The notes under the pieces: model-generated | Databases searched by the model: none | The model's input: the letters and a program-made list of their open reading frames with translations, nothing else | Told to the model about the DNA's origin: nothing | Program-made: the position numbers and the translations under genes | Shown: one piece after another, positions 1 through 7,788 of the stretch | Position numbering within the stretch: position 1 is the stretch's first letter | How the letters are laid out: every line of letters starts with the position of its first letter | Assembly: GCA_964552035.1 (NCBI GenBank) | Contig: CAZKFN010000019.1 | Location: 1 to 29,474, forward strand | From: CAZKFN01 sp964552035 | Lineage (GTDB): Bacteria > Bacteroidota > Bacteroidia > Flavobacteriales_E > Vicingaceae | Direction of reading: 5' to 3' | DNA: 29,474 nt

Positions 1-1139
1 TTACCCTCTGTTAACGTATCTCCTATCTTAAAGTTTCCAGTATCATACAAACCAATTACATCTCCTGGAAAAGCGTCGTCAATGGTGCTTTTATCTTTTG
101 CCATAAAACTCGTTGGGTTATGGAAACGCATTTTTTTTGCATTTCTAACATGATGATAGAACTTGTTGCGCTCGAACTTTCCACTACAAACTCTTAGAAA
201 AGCAATTCTATCCCTATGATTAGGGTCAATGTTGGCGTGAATTTTAAAAACAAAACCACTGAAGTCTTTATCATTCGGAGCAACTTCGCCTTGAGTAGTC
301 TCTCTCGGAAGTGGAGAGGGAGCAATTTCAATAAATTGATTTAACATCTCTTGAATACCAAAGTTGTTTATGGCAGAGCCAAAGAAAACCGGAGCTAGTT
401 TTGCTTTTAAATACTCTTCCTTTTCGAAGTTATCGTAAACCCCTTCTACCAATTCCACATCCTCTCTAAGAACATCAGCTTCATTTCCAATCAATTCCTC
501 TAGAGTATCATCACTTAGGTTTTCAATAGGATAGTATTCCTGCTGTAGTTTTGCCTTTTTAACTTTGTTATAGAGGTTGAGTGTTTTATTGTCGATATGA
601 TATACTCCCTTAAACGTAACACCAATTCCTACAGGCCAACTCATGGGGCAAACCTTAATTTGTAGTTTTTCTTCTAACTCATCTAAAAGATCAAAAGGAT
701 CTCTACCCTCTAAATCCAATTTATTGATAAAAATAATAACTGGAGTATCGCGCATTCTACAAACCTCCATAAGCTTTTCTGTTTGTGGCTCAACTCCTTT
801 TACACAATCAATAACAAGAATAACGCTATCTACGGCAGTAAGTGTTCTGTATGTATCTTCAGCAAAGTCCTTATGGCCTGGAGTATCCAGAAGGTTTATT
901 AATTTGTTTTTGTATTCGAAACCCATAACGGATGTAGCTACAGAAATACCCCTTTGCTTTTCTATTTCCATAAAGTCGGAAGTAGCGGACTTTTTAATTT
1001 TATTACTTTTTACAGCACCAGCAGTTTGAATAGCTCCACCGAAGAGAAGGAGTTTTTCTGTTAACGTAGTTTTACCAGCATCCGGGTGGCTGATAATGGC
1101 AAAAGTTTTTCTTTTATTGATTTCGTTTTCTAAGCTCAT
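1..1139 (-). CDS. prfC: Peptide chain release factor 3 (RF3), 5' part only
   Basis: This GTPase recycles RF1/RF2 from the ribosome after termination. The frame starts at the ATG complementary to 1137-1139 and runs off the left edge, so about 379 of the usual roughly 530 residues are visible. The N-terminal GTPase domain is complete. The P-loop is HPDAGKTT at residues 18-25, the switch region is RGISVATS near 63-70, G3 is DTPGH at 85-89 and G4 is NKLD at 139-142. The sequence KQRGISV and the SHPDAGKTT loop separate RF3 from EF-G and LepA. The gene is divergent from the helicase. A Bacteroidota -7 element lies 22 nt ahead of the start. The stop codon and C-terminal domain lie outside the window. 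Confidence 0.95.
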   Translation of the reverse strand, partial: MSLENEINKRKTFAIISHPDAGKTTLTEKLLLFGGAIQTAGAVKSNKIKKSATSDFMEIEKQRGISVATSVMGFEYKNKLINLLDTPGHKDFAEDTYRTLTAVDSVILVIDCVKGVEPQTEKLMEVCRMRDTPVIIFINKLDLEGRDPFDLLDELEEKLQIKVCPMSWPVGIGVTFKGVYHIDNKTLNLYNKVKKAKLQQEYYPIENLSDDTLEELIGNEADVLREDVELVEGVYDNFEKEEYLKAKLAPVFFGSAINNFGIQEMLNQFIEIAPSPLPRETTQGEVAPNDKDFSGFVFKIHANIDPNHRDRIAFLRVCSGKFERNKFYHHVRNAKKMRFHNPTSFMAKDKSTIDDAFPGDVIGLYDTGNFKIGDTLTEG

Positions 1140-1161
1140 AAAAATTTAAAAATACAAAGTG

Positions 1162-1169
1162 CAAAAGTA
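1162..1169 (-). promoter_or_regulatory. Probable -7 promoter element of prfC
   Basis: The minus strand reads TACTTTTG, an exact match to the Bacteroidota -7 consensus TAnnTTTG, 22 nt before the prfC ATG. No clear -33 TTG is visible at the usual distance, so the call rests on the -7 motif and its position. Confidence 0.45.
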
Positions 1170-1335
1170 AGTAATTGTAACTCTATCTATATTTTAATTT
1201 TAAAAGTACTTTTTAAAATAATTTTAGGATTATTAAGGAATTCATTACTTGCTGATTGTCAGTCAATTATCCTACTAACTCTTAGTTTATAACAAATCTA
1301 AGGGCTAAACATTCTTTTAAACTCAAGATTGTGGC

Positions 1336-1343
1336 TACTTTTG
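1336..1343 (+). promoter_or_regulatory. Probable -7 promoter element of the helicase gene
   Basis: TACTTTTG matches TAnnTTTG exactly and ends only 9 nt before the ATG at 1353. If transcription starts the usual few bases downstream of the motif, the leader would be almost absent. The motif also lies inside the stretch that would be coding if the upstream TTG at 1329 were the start, which argues for the ATG. Confidence 0.45.
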
Positions 1344-1352
1344 CAAACTTGT

Positions 1353-2903
1353 ATGAGTGACGAAAAATCCATAGAACTTAAAGAGATAGCAGAAAGTAGA
1401 CACGGGAAATCACTTTATCCTTTTCAATTAGAAGCCATTTCTAAGATTTCAGATAAGCTGAATCAAATTGAGGATAATCAAAATGTGCTTTTTCAACTTC
1501 CAACGGGTGGGGGGAAGACCGTTATTTTTTCTGAGATAGCTAGAAGGTATATCAAAGCTACAGGAAAAAAGGTGCTTATTTTAACCCATAGGATTGAGCT
1601 TTGTAAGCAAACCTCTAAAATGTTAACTGAATTTAAAGTTAAAAATAAAATCATCAACAGCAAGGTAAAGTATGTATCGGATGATAACGATTATATGTGC
1701 TTTGTTGCCATGGTGGAAACTTTAAATAACAGGTTAAAGGATGAAAAAGTAACTGTAAAAAATATAGGGCTGGTCATTGTTGATGAAGCACACTATAATA
1801 GCTTTAGGAAACTGTTTAAATACTTTGAACAAGTAAATATACTAGGAGTTACGGCTACTCCATTGAGTTCTAGCATTAAGTTGCCGATGAATGAAAATTA
1901 TAAGGAGTTGCTTATAGGAGAGTCTATTTCTTCCCTAATTAAAAAAGGATATTTAGCCAAAGCAACTACTTACAGCTATAATGTTCATCTAAATAGTTTA
2001 AAAGTTGGTATCAATGGGGATTACACTGTAAAATCTTCTGAACAACTCTATGGAAACTTTATGATGCAAGAAAAGTTGCTTAGAGCATATGAAGAAAAGG
2101 CATTAGGAAAGAAAACCTTAATTTTTAACAATGGTATTTCAACTTCTTTTGGTGTTTACGATACATTTAAGGCAGCTGGTCATCCTATAAGGCACCTTGA
2201 TCATCACGTCTCAGAACAAGAGCGTAGAGATATTTTAAAATGGTTTCACGAAACACCAGATGCAATACTAACTTCTGTTGGGATACTTACTACTGGTTTT
2301 GATGAACCGACGGTAGAAGCAATTATTTTGAACAGAGCTACTCGCTCTTTAGCTTTATACCATCAAATGATAGGTAGGGGATCACGTATTTTGCCGGATA
2401 AGAAAGATTTTATTGTTATTGATTTGGGAAATAATCTTCATCGTTTTGGTTTATGGGATTCTCCTGTAGATTGGTATCATATTTTTCATGCTCCCCATCA
2501 GTATTATGATGATTTGAAAACAGATGAAAGTATCGAACGCCAATTCATCTACGTTATGCCCGAAGATATCCGAAAGAAATTTAACAATACTGAGGAAGTT
2601 ACTTTTGATGTAAATGAAGAGTATAAAAAAGCCATAACTAATATGGAGCATTCAAGGATAGTTATTGAAAAATCCATAGGGCAACATTTAAAAATGTGCA
2701 TAGAAAACTCTTCTGATATGTGGGACGCCTTGGATTTGGCAGATTTGCTAGAAGAAGATATTAAGGATAGAATAAAACATTACACTTACAATACTATAAA
2801 GACAACCAAAAATTACATCAATTGGTTGGAAGAGGATTATAAAAGGCGACTTCATACAAGAATCCGCCAAGTATATGTTCAAAAAGATTTAGCAAAATCT
2901 TAA
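1353..2903 (+). CDS. Superfamily II DEAD/DEAH-box helicase
   Basis: This is an ATP-dependent nucleic-acid helicase or translocase of the SF2 type with DEXH and helicase-C domains; its substrate cannot be told from sequence. I chose the ATG at 1353 (MSDEKS, 516 residues) over an in-frame TTG at 1329, because a promoter-like element overlaps the upstream stretch. Motif I is PTGGGKT at residues 50-56, motif II is DEAH at 144-147, motif III is TATP at 167-170 and motif VI is QMIGRGSR at 338-345. The C-terminal 130 residues are charged and match no domain I know. The gene appears monocistronic, divergent from prfC and convergent with the SlyD-like gene, with a shared hairpin between them. An SF2 family close to XPB/RadD is plausible but unproven. 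Confidence 0.88.
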   Translation: MSDEKSIELKEIAESRHGKSLYPFQLEAISKISDKLNQIEDNQNVLFQLPTGGGKTVIFSEIARRYIKATGKKVLILTHRIELCKQTSKMLTEFKVKNKIINSKVKYVSDDNDYMCFVAMVETLNNRLKDEKVTVKNIGLVIVDEAHYNSFRKLFKYFEQVNILGVTATPLSSSIKLPMNENYKELLIGESISSLIKKGYLAKATTYSYNVHLNSLKVGINGDYTVKSSEQLYGNFMMQEKLLRAYEEKALGKKTLIFNNGISTSFGVYDTFKAAGHPIRHLDHHVSEQERRDILKWFHETPDAILTSVGILTTGFDEPTVEAIILNRATRSLALYHQMIGRGSRILPDKKDFIVIDLGNNLHRFGLWDSPVDWYHIFHAPHQYYDDLKTDESIERQFIYVMPEDIRKKFNNTEEVTFDVNEEYKKAITNMEHSRIVIEKSIGQHLKMCIENSSDMWDALDLADLLEEDIKDRIKHYTYNTIKTTKNYINWLEEDYKRRLHTRIRQVYVQKDLAKS

Positions 2904-2959
2904 AAAGTAGCTGCCTCAAAATGCTGTGTTTTATCTATTTTTGAAACAGCCACTTTTTT
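2902..2959 (-). terminator. Rho-independent terminator between helicase and SlyD-like genes
   Basis: Two arms, about 2903-2921 and 2938-2957, form a long hairpin. Transcribed on the minus strand, every core position pairs, counting three G-U wobbles (GTGGCTGTTTC against GAGGCAGCTAC), and a T run follows. On the plus strand the same positions are A-C mismatches. It therefore fits best as the terminator of the minus-strand SlyD-like gene and may also stop helicase transcripts. Confidence 0.7.
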
Positions 2960-2966
2960 AATAAAA

Positions 2967-3398
2967 TTATTCTAATATTTCTACCAATTCAATATCAAAA
3001 ATCAAATCCTTTCCAGCTAAAGGATGGTTGCCATCTAAAACAACTTTATCTTCTTTAACTTCAGTAATGACGAACAATTGTCTTCTACCATCTGCTTGTG
3101 TTGCCTCTAATTGCATTCCTATAGTGGGTTCTGAATCTTGAGGTAATTGTGTTTTATCTACACTTATTATAGCTTCTTCTATTTTAGGGCCATAAGCTTC
3201 TTGCATTTTGATTTCAACTTGCATTTTTTCACCCACACTCATGCCTTCAACGGCTTTGTCAAAACCTTGAATCATTTGACCTGCACCAACTGTAAATTCA
3301 AGAGGCTCTCGCTCTAAAGAACTATCAAATATAGTGTCGTCAGTTAATTTTCCCGTATAATGTACTTTTACTGTACTTCCTTTTACTGCTTTAGACAT
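2967..3398 (-). CDS. SlyD-like FKBP-type peptidyl-prolyl cis-trans isomerase
   Basis: This is a cytoplasmic prolyl isomerase and probable folding helper. The 143 residues begin with the FKBP core VHYTGKL and continue with FDSS, PLEFTVG and IQGFDKAVEGM, then AYG. The insert-in-flap region and DGNHPLAGK near residues 122-130 are typical of the SlyD subfamily. There is no signal peptide. Unlike Escherichia coli SlyD it stops soon after the domain, so the His/Cys-rich metal-binding tail is missing; this is common outside Proteobacteria. A -7 element lies 40 nt upstream, which separates it from ribH, and a terminator follows. Confidence 0.9.
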   Translation of the reverse strand: MSKAVKGSTVKVHYTGKLTDDTIFDSSLEREPLEFTVGAGQMIQGFDKAVEGMSVGEKMQVEIKMQEAYGPKIEEAIISVDKTQLPQDSEPTIGMQLEATQADGRRQLFVITEVKEDKVVLDGNHPLAGKDLIFDIELVEILE

Positions 3399-3438
3399 AT
3401 TGTCTTTTTATTTTAATTATAAATTCGATAAGTTGAAA

Positions 3439-3446
3439 CAAAAATA
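3439..3446 (-). promoter_or_regulatory. Probable -7 promoter element of the SlyD-like gene
   Basis: The minus strand reads TATTTTTG, a full match to TAnnTTTG, 40 nt before the ATG. A TTG at 3461-3463 lies 14 nt upstream, shorter than the usual -33 to -7 spacing, so only the -7 element is well supported. Confidence 0.4.
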
Positions 3447-3525
3447 AGTGATTCACAACGCAATACCTAAGAAATAAATGAGAAAATCAGTATTGTTTGT
3501 TAAAGAAATGTAACTTAAAATTAAC

Positions 3526-4014
3526 CTAAAGTCCTTTTTGGAAGGTCACCATTTTTATAGCGGTTACTGCTGCTTCGTCACCTTTATTTCCATGCTTTCC
3601 TCCACTTCTGTCCATACTTTGTTGTAGGGTATTGTCTGTTAAAACACCAAAAATAACGGCTTTATTATATTTTAAAGAAACATCCTTAATGCCTTGAGAG
3701 ACTCCTTGACAAACAAAATCAAAATGTTTTGTTTCTCCTTGAATCACGCAGCCCAAGCAAATAACAGAATCTACGGTTTGGTCAGCTTCAAGAATCATTT
3801 GTGCTGCTATAGGAAGTTCAAAACTTCCCGGCACATGTTTGATAATCAAGTTTTCTTTTTTGATGTTTGCTTTAAGCAAGCTGTTTTTAGCTCCCTTTAG
3901 TAAATTGGAGGTAATAGAAGCATTCCATTCAGAAACAACAATAGCAATTCTCATTTTGGAGGCATCCAATCCCTCAAAATTTTGATCGGAAAGATTTTTA
4001 TTAACGGTAGCCAT
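3526..4014 (-). CDS. ribH: 6,7-dimethyl-8-ribityllumazine synthase
   Basis: Lumazine synthase condenses 5-amino-6-ribitylamino-uracil with dihydroxybutanone phosphate, the penultimate step to riboflavin. The 162 residues show the ligand-contacting SEWNASIT near 28-35, PGSFELP at 62-68, the GETKHFDF loop at 93-100 with the catalytic His97, and the phosphate-binding region near Arg136 and GGKHGNKG. The length fits the icosahedral family. It lies 6 nt after the stop of the TPR gene, so the two are almost certainly co-transcribed. No FMN riboswitch is visible upstream. Confidence 0.95.
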   Translation of the reverse strand: MATVNKNLSDQNFEGLDASKMRIAIVVSEWNASITSNLLKGAKNSLLKANIKKENLIIKHVPGSFELPIAAQMILEADQTVDSVICLGCVIQGETKHFDFVCQGVSQGIKDVSLKYNKAVIFGVLTDNTLQQSMDRSGGKHGNKGDEAAVTAIKMVTFQKGL

Positions 4015-4020
4015 TTTTTA

Positions 4021-4707
4021 TTAGTCTATAAAAGACTCAGCTCTAGCTATGTATTTATCGATTTCCCTAGCTTGAGGAGAATCTTGATATTCTTCCTTAA
4101 TTTGGTAATATGCTTTAATAGCTGATTTATAATCGCCCATTAATTCATAAGAATTACCCATTTTCATGATATAGATTGGAGATGAAAATTCGTTAGCTTC
4201 AGTTCTTGAGGCTTTTTTATAATTTGCTACAGCTTTTTTAACATCGCCTAATTCCATATAAGCATCGCCAATAGCTCCAATAGCAATTCCTTCTAAAACA
4301 GTACCTTTTCCTTTAAAATTTTGAAGTGCTGTAATGGCAAGCTCGTATTGACCCGTACGTAGAAATGAAATCCCTAAATAATAGTTGGAAAGATTTCCAG
4401 CTTTTGTACTGCTGTATCTATCTGCAATTTCTAAAAAGCCCATGTGAGTATCATCTCCATGAATTGCTAGATTTAAGGAATCTTGAGCAAAATACTTTTC
4501 TGCTCTAAACATTTGTTGGTCAGCTTCTGCTTGTAGAGGGGCTAAATACATACCTTTATAAGCAAAATAACCACCGATAACAACAGTTATAGCTATAAGG
4601 GTTATGGTTAAGGTTTTTTTATTGTCCTCAATAAAATGTTCTGTCTTACTGTAGAGTTCTTGTACGTCTACGATTATTTCTTCTTTTTGATTTTTTTTCT
4701 TTGCCAT
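4021..4707 (-). CDS. Membrane-anchored TPR-repeat protein
   Basis: The 228-residue protein has a charged N-terminus (AKKKNQKEE), one transmembrane helix at about 33-51 and a periplasmic-side region of helical tetratricopeptide repeats. Repeats are seen as YYLGISFLRTGQYELAI, IGDAYMELGDVKKAV and MGNSYELMGDYKSAI. The layout resembles the YfgM/BamD-like class of anchored TPR proteins, which act as scaffolds for partner proteins. It is the first gene of a unit with ribH and is divergent from recF. No enzymatic motif is visible, and the link to riboflavin synthesis may be only positional. Confidence 0.8.
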   Translation of the reverse strand: MAKKKNQKEEIIVDVQELYSKTEHFIEDNKKTLTITLIAITVVIGGYFAYKGMYLAPLQAEADQQMFRAEKYFAQDSLNLAIHGDDTHMGFLEIADRYSSTKAGNLSNYYLGISFLRTGQYELAITALQNFKGKGTVLEGIAIGAIGDAYMELGDVKKAVANYKKASRTEANEFSSPIYIMKMGNSYELMGDYKSAIKAYYQIKEEYQDSPQAREIDKYIARAESFID

Positions 4708-4727
4708 TTTTATGCTTTTGCAGTCGG

Positions 4728-4735
4728 CAAAAATA
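4728..4735 (-). promoter_or_regulatory. Probable -7 promoter element of the TPR-ribH unit
   Basis: The minus strand carries TATTTTTG, an exact TAnnTTTG match, 20 nt before the TPR gene ATG. It forms the leftward half of a divergent promoter region shared with recF. Confidence 0.45.
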
Positions 4736-4930
4736 AGATATTTTTAATACACTTAAAATCTTTATGAAAAGATTATCTTCTAGAATTTCACAATCCATTG
4801 AGAAGTAAGTAATTTTTTTATCTTTTTATTTATAGAATCCCTCTGGTACTATGTAAATATAGCAATTTAATGAAAATAATTTCCTTTATATTCCCTGATG
4901 TTTTTGTAGGGAATGCTCAATTGCTTTGAT

Positions 4931-4938
4931 TATTTTTG
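4931..4938 (+). promoter_or_regulatory. Probable -7 promoter element of recF
   Basis: TATTTTTG matches TAnnTTTG and ends 6 nt before the recF ATG at 4945. A TTG at 4904-4906 lies 24 nt upstream, close to the usual -33 spacing. The short distance predicts a leaderless or nearly leaderless transcript. Confidence 0.45.
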
Positions 4939-4944
4939 TGGAAA

Positions 4945-6048
4945 ATGTATTTACAGAATTTATATATACTCAATTTTAAAAATTATCAGGAAGTTGAATT
5001 GCAATTTTCCGAGAAATTCAATTGCTTTTTAGGGAATAATGGAGGTGGAAAAACCAACTTGCTGGATGCCATACATTATCTCGCCTTTTGTAAAAGTTTT
5101 TTCAACCCCATAGATCAGCAACTCATCAAACATAAAGAAGCGTTTATGGTGCTTCAAGCAGAATTTATGCGAAAGGGAGAAGTAGAAAAAATATACTGTG
5201 GTTTAAAAAAAGGGCAAAAAAAGCAGTTTAAACGCAACAAAAAGGTCTATGAAAGATTATCCGATCATATTGGATTAATTCCCATAGTCATGATATCACC
5301 CGCTGATAGTTATTTAATTTCTGAAGGTAGTGACAGCAGAAGGCGATTTATTGACATGATTATTTCTCAATTTGATAAAAAGTATTTAGAAGGTCTCATA
5401 AAATACAATCGAGCCGTAAGCCAGCGCAATCGTTTACTTAAAAAGTTTATGGAAAATAGAAGATTTGATGAAACCTCTTTGGAAGTTTGGGACGAACAAT
5501 TAAAACTTTATGGTGAAGAGATTCACAGGGTTAGAAAGGCTTTCATAAAAGACTTTATTCCTTTATTTCAAGCGCATTACGATACTATCAGCCAAAAGAG
5601 GGAAAAGGTAGAATTATCTTACGATAGTCAGTTGAATGAAACTTCTTTTAATGAATTGTTGTTGCAATATAGGGAGAGAGATAGAAGATTAACCTATAGT
5701 AGTGTTGGTATTCATAAAGATGATTTACACTTTAAAATTGGAGAAAAACAAATCAAACGATTTGGTTCCCAAGGTCAACAGAAAACTTTTTTACTTTCCC
5801 TAAAACTTGCACAAGCAGAATATTTAAAAAACAAAATGGATATAACACCTATTTTACTTTTAGATGATATTTATGATAAGCTGGATTATAGGCGTATTGA
5901 AAAGTTAATGGACATTGTGCAATCCAATTGGTTTGGTCAAATTTTTATTACCGATACAGATGTAGATAGGTTACCTCGTTTATTTAATCAAATGAAGATT
6001 ACGTACAAGGCATTTACAATTAATAATGGAGAAGCCCATGAGCAATAA
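4945..6048 (+). CDS. recF: DNA replication and repair protein RecF
   Basis: RecF is an SMC-like ATPase that, with RecO and RecR, loads RecA at single-strand gaps. The 367 residues carry Walker A GNNGGGKT at 30-37, the ABC signature region FGSQGQQKTFL at 273-283 and Walker B LLLDD at 304-308. The D-loop follows (YDKLD), and a switch-like TDTD lies near 336-339. I took the ATG at 4945 rather than an in-frame TTG at 4936, which is part of the -7 element and would add only three residues. It heads a rightward operon and overlaps the DUF721 gene. It is not beside dnaA/dnaN here, as is common in Bacteroidota. Confidence 0.95.
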   Translation: MYLQNLYILNFKNYQEVELQFSEKFNCFLGNNGGGKTNLLDAIHYLAFCKSFFNPIDQQLIKHKEAFMVLQAEFMRKGEVEKIYCGLKKGQKKQFKRNKKVYERLSDHIGLIPIVMISPADSYLISEGSDSRRRFIDMIISQFDKKYLEGLIKYNRAVSQRNRLLKKFMENRRFDETSLEVWDEQLKLYGEEIHRVRKAFIKDFIPLFQAHYDTISQKREKVELSYDSQLNETSFNELLLQYRERDRRLTYSSVGIHKDDLHFKIGEKQIKRFGSQGQQKTFLLSLKLAQAEYLKNKMDITPILLLDDIYDKLDYRRIEKLMDIVQSNWFGQIFITDTDVDRLPRLFNQMKITYKAFTINNGEAHEQ

Positions 6049-6328
6049 GAATGAAAAACCTTTAAAGGTCTTAATCGATAAAATGCTAAGAGCCTATGGA
6101 TATGGTCCTAAACTAGACGAAATTGGTTTGGTAAAAAGTTGGGAGGGAGTTGTAGGAAAAATGATTGCCAATCACACAACGGATATTTATTTTAAAGATG
6201 GAGATTTACACGTAAAAATAGATTCTGCACCTTTAAGGCAGGAGTTGGCTTTTGCCAAAAGTAAATTAATTGAAAAACTCAATCAAGAAGCAGGTAAAAG
6301 ACTAGTAAAAAACATCAATTTTAGATAA
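6038..6328 (+). CDS. DUF721 (DciA-like) protein
   Basis: This is a small basic protein of 96 residues. The conserved block holds a Trp (WEGVVGKMIANHT) and ends DGDLHVKIDSAPLRQEL followed by a charged helix. This is the DUF721 fold, whose best-known member DciA helps load the replicative helicase in many bacteria that lack DnaC/DnaI. The frame overlaps the end of recF. An in-frame ATG at 6026 would add four residues; I prefer 6038 because the sequence from there fits the family's usual N-terminus and GGAG lies upstream. Coupling to recF suggests a role in replication or repair, but function in this phylum is inferred. Confidence 0.8.
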   Translation: MSNKNEKPLKVLIDKMLRAYGYGPKLDEIGLVKSWEGVVGKMIANHTTDIYFKDGDLHVKIDSAPLRQELAFAKSKLIEKLNQEAGKRLVKNINFR

Positions 6329-6337
6329 TTTGGTTGC

Positions 6338-6865
6338 ATGAATGTATTAGCAAGATTCCTTTTCGAAAGAAAGTTAAAGTCATTAAAAAGAAAAGTACAG
6401 GTTTCTAGTTTTGACACTGCTGAAACGGCTTTAATTTTGTTTAATGCAGATTTAGAAGAAGATGTTAAACCCGTAGAAAATTTTTTAAGGTTTTTACAAT
6501 CTCATAATATCGAAGTTATGGCTTTGGGATATTACCCAAGGAATAACGATAAGATTAATTTGTATGAAAACGATGATTACTTATATTTTCATAGAAAGGA
6601 TATTAACATAAGAGGCGCAGTTTCTGATCATAAAATAAAGCGATTGATGGTAAAAGATTTTGATCTACTTTTTGATTTTAATAGAAAAAATATCTTTCCC
6701 TTAAAATACATTAGCGGTTTGTCAAGAGCCAAGTTTAAAGTAGGTAAAGCCAATGCATATCAAAAGGAAATTTGTGATTTAACCATACAATTAAAAGAAG
6801 ATAACCTAAAAGAATTAATCACACAGATAAAATATTACTTACCAAAATTTCAGCAAAAACAATAA
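6338..6865 (+). CDS. Conserved protein of unknown function (DUF6913-like)
   Basis: The 175-residue protein has no signal peptide or membrane segment. The N-terminus is basic (FLFERKLKSLKRK). The middle alternates strand and helix in an alpha/beta pattern, with ALILFNADLEEDV and LLFDFNRKNIFPLKYI among the more distinctive stretches. Members of this family are, as I recall, mostly restricted to Bacteroidota and often lie just upstream of dapA, as here (3-nt gap). I do not recognise any catalytic motif. Tight spacing on both sides implies co-transcription with recF, the DUF721 gene and dapA. The family name is given from memory and should be treated as tentative. Confidence 0.65.
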   Translation: MNVLARFLFERKLKSLKRKVQVSSFDTAETALILFNADLEEDVKPVENFLRFLQSHNIEVMALGYYPRNNDKINLYENDDYLYFHRKDINIRGAVSDHKIKRLMVKDFDLLFDFNRKNIFPLKYISGLSRAKFKVGKANAYQKEICDLTIQLKEDNLKELITQIKYYLPKFQQKQ

Positions 6866-6868
6866 GAC

Positions 6869-7756
6869 ATGAATGAATTAAAAGGAACGGGCGTAGCCAT
6901 GGTAACGCCTTTTTTAGAAGATGGCCAAGTAGATTTCAAAGCTCTTCAACGTTTAGTAAAGCATTTAAGCGATGGAATGGTGGAATATCTTGTAATAATG
7001 GGAACTACAGGAGAATCAGTAACCTTGAGTCAAGATGAACAAATGGAAGTGCTTAAGTTTATTCAAAATTGCAATAAGAAAAACTTACCCCTAGTATTGG
7101 GAATGGGAGGAAATAATACGGCAGCTCTTATAAAAAGAGTAAAAGAAACGGATTTAAGTGGTATTACTGCGATTTTATCTGCTAGTCCTTATTATAACAA
7201 ACCTTCTCAAGAGGGAATATATCAGCATTATAAAGCTCTGGCTGAAGCAACAGATAAACCTATTTTACTATACAATGTGCCTGGGCGTACATCTTCTAAC
7301 CTCACAGCAGATACAACTTTGAGATTGGCCAGTGATTTTAAAAACATAGTGGGTATTAAAGAAGCTTCAGCAGATATGGATCAACTTATGACAATAGTTG
7401 AGAATAAGCATGAAGATTTTTTGGTGATTTCTGGTGAAGATGGCTTAACACTTCCTATTATTGCTTGTGGAGGCGATGGAGTGATTTCTGTAGTCGCTAA
7501 TGCTTACCCAAAAGAATTCTCGGATATGGTGAGAGCAGCTTTAAATAACGAGATGAAAACCGCTAGGAAACTTCATTATTTATTAAAGTCTTTCATTGAC
7601 TTGTTATTTGTTGAAGGTAATCCAGCAGGTGTTAAAGATGCTCTTAAACATTTAGGTGTTTGCGAGGATAATATACGTTTGCCTTTATGGAAAATAAGTC
7701 GTGAACTAAGTTCAAAAATAAAAGAAAGAATTTATTGGATAAGCGAGAATAGTTAG
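6869..7756 (+). CDS. dapA: 4-hydroxy-tetrahydrodipicolinate synthase
   Basis: This class I aldolase joins pyruvate and aspartate semialdehyde, the first committed step to lysine and to diaminopimelate for peptidoglycan. The 295 residues carry the pyruvate-binding GTTGES at 45-50, Tyr135 and Arg140 in YNVPGRTSSN, and the Schiff-base Lys164 in GIKEAS. These match the DapA type rather than N-acetylneuraminate lyase. The length is normal. It is the last gene of the recF operon and faces the YciO-type gene tail to tail; I see no convincing hairpin in the 32-nt gap. Confidence 0.95.
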   Translation: MNELKGTGVAMVTPFLEDGQVDFKALQRLVKHLSDGMVEYLVIMGTTGESVTLSQDEQMEVLKFIQNCNKKNLPLVLGMGGNNTAALIKRVKETDLSGITAILSASPYYNKPSQEGIYQHYKALAEATDKPILLYNVPGRTSSNLTADTTLRLASDFKNIVGIKEASADMDQLMTIVENKHEDFLVISGEDGLTLPIIACGGDGVISVVANAYPKEFSDMVRAALNNEMKTARKLHYLLKSFIDLLFVEGNPAGVKDALKHLGVCEDNIRLPLWKISRELSSKIKERIYWISENS

Positions 7757-7788
7757 ATACTTAGAAAGAAAACAAAAATGGCTTTTCA

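Noticed and set aside
643..1029. Open frame of 128 codons on the plus strand
   Set aside because: It lies wholly inside prfC on the opposite strand and has low-complexity Ser-rich content. It is a shadow of the real gene.
1198..1218. Near-palindrome around AAAAGTACTTTT between prfC and the helicase
   Set aside because: It is a simple AT-rich self-complementary stretch with no loop or T run suited to either gene, and chance explains it.
4015..4020. Possible FMN riboswitch ahead of ribH
   Set aside because: Only 6 nt separate ribH from the TPR gene, and the leader of that gene is short with no conserved riboswitch blocks.
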